From the NCBI GenBank assembly GCA_022605955.1, contig JAKCOZ010000016.1, positions 14,189,501 through 14,253,500 on the forward strand: a DNA stretch of 64,000 bases, written 5' to 3'. The stretch's first letter is position 1. Each line of letters begins with the position of its first letter. The translations under genes were made by a program, and so were the position numbers. The notes below the pieces were generated by a model. The model was not told the origin of the DNA. It saw nothing but the letters and a program-made list of their open reading frames with translations, and did no database searches. This DNA comes from Rallus limicola. Its lineage: Eukaryota; Chordata; Aves; Gruiformes; Rallidae. Of the stretch, positions 59,448 to 64,000 are shown piece after piece.

Positions 59448-59830
59448 TCATAGAATCCTTTGGGTTGGAAAGCACCTCAAAGATAATCTGTTTCCAACCC
59501 CTGTCATGGGCAGGGACACCCTTACTAGATGAGGTTGCCCAAATCCTTATCCAACCTGGCCTTAAACATTTCTAGGGATGGGGCTTTCAAAACTCCTCTG
59601 GACAACCTGCTCTGGTGCATCACCACCCTCATACTAAAGAATTTCTTCCTAAAGTCTAACCTAACCCTGCCCTCTTTCAGCTTGCAGCCATTGCCCCTTG
59701 TCCTGTCGCTGCACTCCCTGATGAACAGCCCCTCTCTTGCTTTCCTGTAAGACCCCTTAAAGTGTAACTAGGTGTCCCCAGAGCCTTCTCCTCTCCAGGC
59801 AGAACAAGCCCAACTCTCTCAGTCTGTAGG
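59448..59830 (-). mobile_element. 5'-truncated CR1 LINE, 3' end, antisense
   Basis: On the plus strand the segment opens TCATAGAATCCTTTGGGTTGG, split here at 59448-59468, the reverse complement of the characteristic CR1 3' terminus. It continues with the standard reverse-complemented CR1 words, such as CACCTCAAAGATAATCTG, TTCCAACCCCTG, CAACCTGGCCTTAAACA, GGACAACCTGCTC and GCCATTGCCCCTTGTCCTGT. It fades out after AGCCCAACTCTCTCAGTCTG at about 59830. About 380 bp therefore remain, comprising the 3' end of ORF2 and the 3' UTR, with the 5' part missing as usual for LINE truncation. Only one copy of the terminal ATTCTATGA-type repeat is visible. The copy differs at several positions from the consensus I remember, so it is old. 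The element is decisive for a bird source. Frames inside it are not functional. Confidence 0.95.
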
Positions 59831-61660
59831 GTCAAGGCAAACATTAACTGTCACACATCATAGGTGCCTTTCCTCATCTCAGCTTCATTGCTCAGCTCTT
59901 TTCTAGCAGCAGCAGGAAGCAGAAATGTAAGTAGTATGGGTAAACATACAGAATTAGATGAGAAAGGTCCCTGTGAGAGAGCCAACAGGCATGGCATGAC
60001 CTGACCCAGCACATGAGTTATCAGCATCTGGAAATTTAGCTGGTCGCCTCACACGCCTCATCATCCGTGATGTAATGTAAGCTGCTCAGTTATGATCTGC
60101 ACATGCACACCCATCAGTCTCTCCAGTGAGCTTTCCAAAGGGCATTTGATGGGGCTGCTCAGTTATAAAACCTGCCCAGGAATCATGCAGGCTAGTAAGG
60201 TCAAAGGAAAGCCCTCAAAATTAAATTTAAAACAAAAAATAAATTAGAACTGGGGAGGACACGTGTGAAAAAGGAACCTGGTCAGTAGAGATCTTTTTAG
60301 CAGGTATTTAATGTTAAAAAGTACTGCCCAGTGCTGGAGTTGAGTGGTGGCCAGTGAGTGGAGTTCTGCAGCAAAGGGCACTGACACCCTCTACCTATGC
60401 TGCCTCTTGCTAGCAATATATGCTTTTTCCTCTTCCTTGTTACAGCGATAAACCATCTGTTTCTAAGCAGAGTGCCTGAGTGCTGCACTGTATCATCTCA
60501 CCAAGAGCTCCCTGTCATAGCCATGTCCAGCCCAAGGGCTGGGGACGTGTCGGATTGTGCTCAATTGTGGTACATCTTCATCGGGGGTTGATGCCATGGT
60601 GCCATCAGATGCTTTTATAGTTTGAATTTTGAATGGCAAATAGTGTCAAGCACTGTGAGCAGGAGAAAGGAGAAGACTGCTGTTAATACATTAACTTTTT
60701 AAGTACATGACACCATGAAACCTTCCCCTGCTCTGCATTTCCCTTTCACACCGCTAAAAGCCTTCCAAATCCAGTGAGCCACCGCTCACCTGCTCTTTCT
60801 CCTTAGCATGCCAAAAAAAACGCGAATGGCAATTTTCCTTTTCCCCACTGCTAACATTTCAGGGAGGCAGGTGTTTTTTGCCCAGTTAAATTAGTATCAG
60901 ATCTTGAAATACAGACCTATAAATTAATCTGACATGCTGCGAGCTCTCTGTTCAGAGGGAAAGGCCTGCCCAAGGTGAGCTATTCCATGATGGTGCGGGA
61001 GCAGGGGCAGTGAGAACCGTGGGCAGGCAGCTGCCGGCACCAGCCTCCCTCCAACCCATGGCTGTGCGACCCGGCTGCAGCCACTTCAAATAATATTAGT
61101 GCTTTGTATTGACTGGAGCTTGTGATGAAATTTTATCCTAATACTTTTAAAGCAGAGACAGCTGTGAGTAGCTGTTAAATAGACACAAACAAGAGCTCAG
61201 TCCAAAATATGCTTGTTCAACACAGTGCTTTATATAGAAGTTGTGCTACGAGACCACAAAAATGAAGAACCCAAAACATATTAATTGTTTGAAATAGAAA
61301 CACTCCCTTTCTAAAGGCAGGCACCCTTTTCAGATGTCTTAGTTAAGTGTCACACTGATTTTTTAGAATCTCTGAAGCCCCTTTATCTCAGTGCACTTAT
61401 TTTATGAGCATTACATTTTGACACATGGTTTCGGTTTATTATGTAATGCTTCAATAAGTAAATGCAAATTACCAATAATGATCTTTTTAATTTGAAACAT
61501 AACTTGACCAAAATAAAACTTTTCAAGCAAATAAATGGAAAGAGGCTTTGGGGTGTTGGTTTTTCTTTTTTAAAAGTTTTTCTTATTTCACAAATTGGTT
61601 TCAGTGTCTGACATACACACACATTTCAAAGAAGTTCACATCTAGTGTGAGCAGGACAAA
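59831..61660. other. Noncoding segment, no gene recognised
   Basis: No frame exceeds 79 codons. A small G+C-richer patch lies at 60980-61085 with several CpGs but is too short for an island. No repeat recognised. Confidence 0.7.
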
Positions 61661-61728
61661 TAAAAAAAACCCCCAAAGCCCCAAAACACCAACCCCAAAA
61701 ATCAACATCCCCAACCCCCCCCCAAACT
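61661..61728. repeat. A/C-rich low-complexity tract
   Basis: About 68 bp is nearly all A and C, with C runs of three to nine. The opposite strand is T/G-rich with several G runs. It matches in character the tracts at 20091-20150, 34186-34267 and 34703-34733. Confidence 0.85.
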
Positions 61729-62329
61729 GGGAATGTGTCATTAAAACCACATGGATTTTAAATTCTTGTTCTTATACAGAAAATTGCATTAACAGATTTT
61801 TGACCTCGAGACTAAGCCAAGCTACATGTGTAAAGGCCCAGCATCTCTGCTCTGATCCATAGGACTGTTCCTGCACACTGACTAAATAAATGCAGCCTGC
61901 TGATGTAATAGCATCCTGCATATGTCTTATATTAATGGTATTTTCCTAATAGTAATAGCATTAAAAGCCTACCTACTTTGCTATTAAGTTACCCTATTTA
62001 GGATAATTTGCCCAGAAAGACTATCCTTGAGCATGTGAACAAGCATATCATTTTATAACACTTAAATTAAAAAAGCGAAATCAAAGCAGGCTGACAGTCT
62101 GATTCCAGAACTGGTATTTTTTTCCATTAAAAAAAAAAAAATCTGTTGTGTTTCTTGAATAATTTATTATCTGGATTTTTGTTGTATTTTCCACATGGAA
62201 TTGATGAAAAAAAAATACTTTTTTTTCTAAAGAAAGTTTGGAAGAGTGAAAATTCACACATGGAAAACAAATGAGCATCGGGAAACACTCCTCGTAGCTA
62301 ATGGCTACTTGGTATGTCGCCAGAATTCA
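61729..62329. other. AT-rich noncoding stretch
   Basis: AT-rich DNA with A13 near 62130 and A/T runs to 62230. No frame, element or motif cluster that I can support. Confidence 0.7.
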
Positions 62330-62640
62330 TACAGATCCTTAAAATCAAGTAAATTATGCCCGCAGTGATAGCTCCCTTTCGCTGGAGTCCCACAACAACC
62401 ACCAAATGGCGGAGCGAAGCTGAACTGCCAAATTTCATTTTTCACCTCCTGATTCCTTTCAATTAAGTAGATTCGTTTGCCGCAGAAGGCCCTATGCATA
62501 TTTTATAGTAGGAAAGGTAGGATTCAGCTCAGCCCCTCTCTCAGGCACGCTCGGAGCGTGGCGGCTGCATGACGTGAGCGTCCAGGCGTGTGTGCCCTCA
62601 TGCCCATCCTTGCTTATGGCTGTGCCTGGACACGACGTTA
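62330..62640. promoter_or_regulatory. CpG-bearing candidate regulatory patch with YY1-like and CRE-like motifs
   Basis: After AT-rich DNA the sequence gains CpGs. I count about nine between 62547 and 62638 and several more upstream. CAAATGGCGGAGC near 62403 resembles a YY1 site (ATGGCGG core). TGACGTGA at 62570-62577 resembles a cAMP-response element (TGACGTCA with one change). TTCAATTAAGTAG and CTATGCATATTTTATAG lie between them. No coding exon was recognised. It could be an enhancer or an alternative promoter. This is inferred from composition. Confidence 0.35.
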
Positions 62641-64000
62641 CCAGGGGAGTTGGGTAGGGGTTTCTGAAGGGATGGTCAAAAATGCTTTGCTGAGTCAAAA
62701 ATTAAATAGAAGACAGAGGTGAAAGCCATCAGACACGTGCATCTTCTTTAAACAGACCAGTACAGGAGCTCGGAGAGAAACGGAGCTTTCAAAGGAATAT
62801 ACAAAAGGAAGCATTACTCTCCTCTTCTGTTCTTGCGATAAGAGATCACACACTTTAAATACCTCGCTGAACTCGCAGGTTAAGAAACCTGCCACTCATC
62901 ACGCAACAGATTAAATAACTGGTGAATTATGTGCTAGAAAAATTAGGATGGATTACACAAATATCTGTTAAGGCTATGATAAATATTTATAAACAATCTT
63001 CCTTGCAGAACATGTCTCTGTCATTCATTTCACTGCAATGAAAAACCTGGAACAATGGAACTAATGACTACATTGTTCCAAAGTTAAGTAGTATATCTAA
63101 TAAGGAAAATAATCAAATGAGCCAAATTCTTTATGAACACAACAGTGAAGCAATTAAAATAAATGTGATTTTCCAGATCAAAACTTCTGGCTGTTAATTG
63201 CTATATGGCACCTATCCTAGTCATATGAGTTTCCCTTGCAGCTGTTTTTATTTCATGATACATTTTGAAATCCCAGGAGCCTAGTCCTGGGATCTGCTGT
63301 ACAGACAGCTAGCCTGAAAACCGGGATACTTATCAAGTGTTTATAATCTGGGAAGATGAACTCTCAAGACAGGCCTTTGAGAACAAGCACTTTCTTGCCA
63401 TTTGCATTGTGTTTGCAATGTGTTTCCAATGAAGATAATTTATTGATGCATACTTCTTACACTGGAGCATGTGGGTTTGCTGCCATGTGCCAGTGCGCTC
63501 AGGAAGACAAGGCCTGGGGAGTGAGGAGGTGTCCCCTGCTCCTGCACAGAGAGCTAGGGTTGTTCCTGCACGTGCTCAGCTAACAGGCAACATGCTGTGG
63601 GGGCTGTGGGGCAAATAATACTGATGAAATTCAATGCTTCCCTTATCTTCCACAGCCTCTAATGCTCTGTATCTGAAGGTTTCTCTTGGGTTTGTAGGGG
63701 TTTTTTTTTGGAGGGTGGGGTTGTTTTTTGGTTTTTTTTTCAATTTCTGTCACATATGGGTATCTGAGTTCAGGAGTGGTGGGTGCAGCCTCCACAGGGT
63801 CAACGAGCTTATTTAACCCCTCCCCCCCACCACATCACCCCTTGGGCTAGAAGTGCATGCTGGAAGCCTAGTATATCCCAGGCAGTTGATTCGAAGCTGT
63901 ATTTTAGTATCTGCAGGTTATTAATGAGATTAAAGAACTCAGTTACAGCAAGCGACAAATGTAGTTTGTCCAACATTAAGCAGATATTGGCATCTTTAGG
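62641..64000. other. Noncoding segment, no gene recognised
   Basis: AT-rich complex DNA with ATTA/TAAT words at 62900-63200 could be conserved but has no distinct cluster. T/G-rich sequence with four G runs lies at 63688-63720. A C7 run lies near 63822. Frames stay below 76 codons. Confidence 0.65.

Noticed and set aside
60980..61085. G+C-rich patch considered as a CpG island promoter
   Set aside because: About 100 bp with few CpGs. Well below island length.
63688..63720. Four G runs as a G-quadruplex
   Set aside because: One loop is 12 nt, outside the usual limit, and the sequence is otherwise T/G low complexity.
1..64000. tRNA, rRNA, snRNA, known microRNA, CRISPR array, prokaryotic operon structure
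   Set aside because: I looked for B-box-like GTTCGA words, familiar microRNA seeds and spaced direct repeats by eye and found none that I could support.

Overview
The window reads as a stretch of bird genome with no protein-coding gene I can support. Two interspersed repeats place it. One is a 5'-truncated CR1 LINE 3' end in antisense orientation (about 59448-59830). The other is a nearly complete solo LTR of an old class III (ERVL-like) endogenous retrovirus (about 4089-4654), which matches, from memory, an LTR family common in Neoaves and absent from chicken-type birds. CR1 is the dominant avian LINE, so a neoavian bird is the most economical source. I did no database search.

About 98% of the window is single-copy, AT-leaning DNA. 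The many short open reading frames (longest 167 codons) overlap one another on both strands, carry no recognisable domain and look like chance. I cannot tell whether the stretch is intergenic or lies inside a very large intron.

Layout. 1-4088: plain noncoding DNA with a T/A tract and a small palindrome. 4089-4654: solo LTR. 4655-19500: noncoding, with candidate conserved regulatory blocks near 11250-11650 and 14480-14745. 19540-21260: the densest homeodomain-motif region. 21261-28090: noncoding, with candidate blocks at 26220-26420 and 27240-27760. 28094-44999: noncoding, with two perfect two-copy minisatellites, TTA, poly-C and CCTT simple repeats, a striking 13-bp-arm inverted repeat at 34951-34980 and an AT-rich block at 42000-42900 carrying an octamer. 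45000-46365: a 1.37-kb segment bounded by 42-bp inverted repeats (40/42 identical) that I cannot assign to a known element. 46536-46697: a very AT-rich patch. 46698-59262: noncoding with simple repeats, a candidate block at 54400-54730 and a CTCF-like motif at 58834. 59263-59297: a perfect alternating purine-pyrimidine run just before the CR1. 59831-64000: noncoding, with A/C-rich tracts and a CpG-bearing patch with CRE-like and YY1-like motifs at 62330-62640.

There are no genes to act together. The coherent picture is a gene-poor region with scattered AT-rich islands of developmental-type motifs, as is typical of deserts or giant introns around developmental regulators. That picture is inference from motif content and would need cross-species alignment. 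I found no clear new biological system. The best candidate for something undescribed is the inverted-repeat-bounded segment at 45000-46365.
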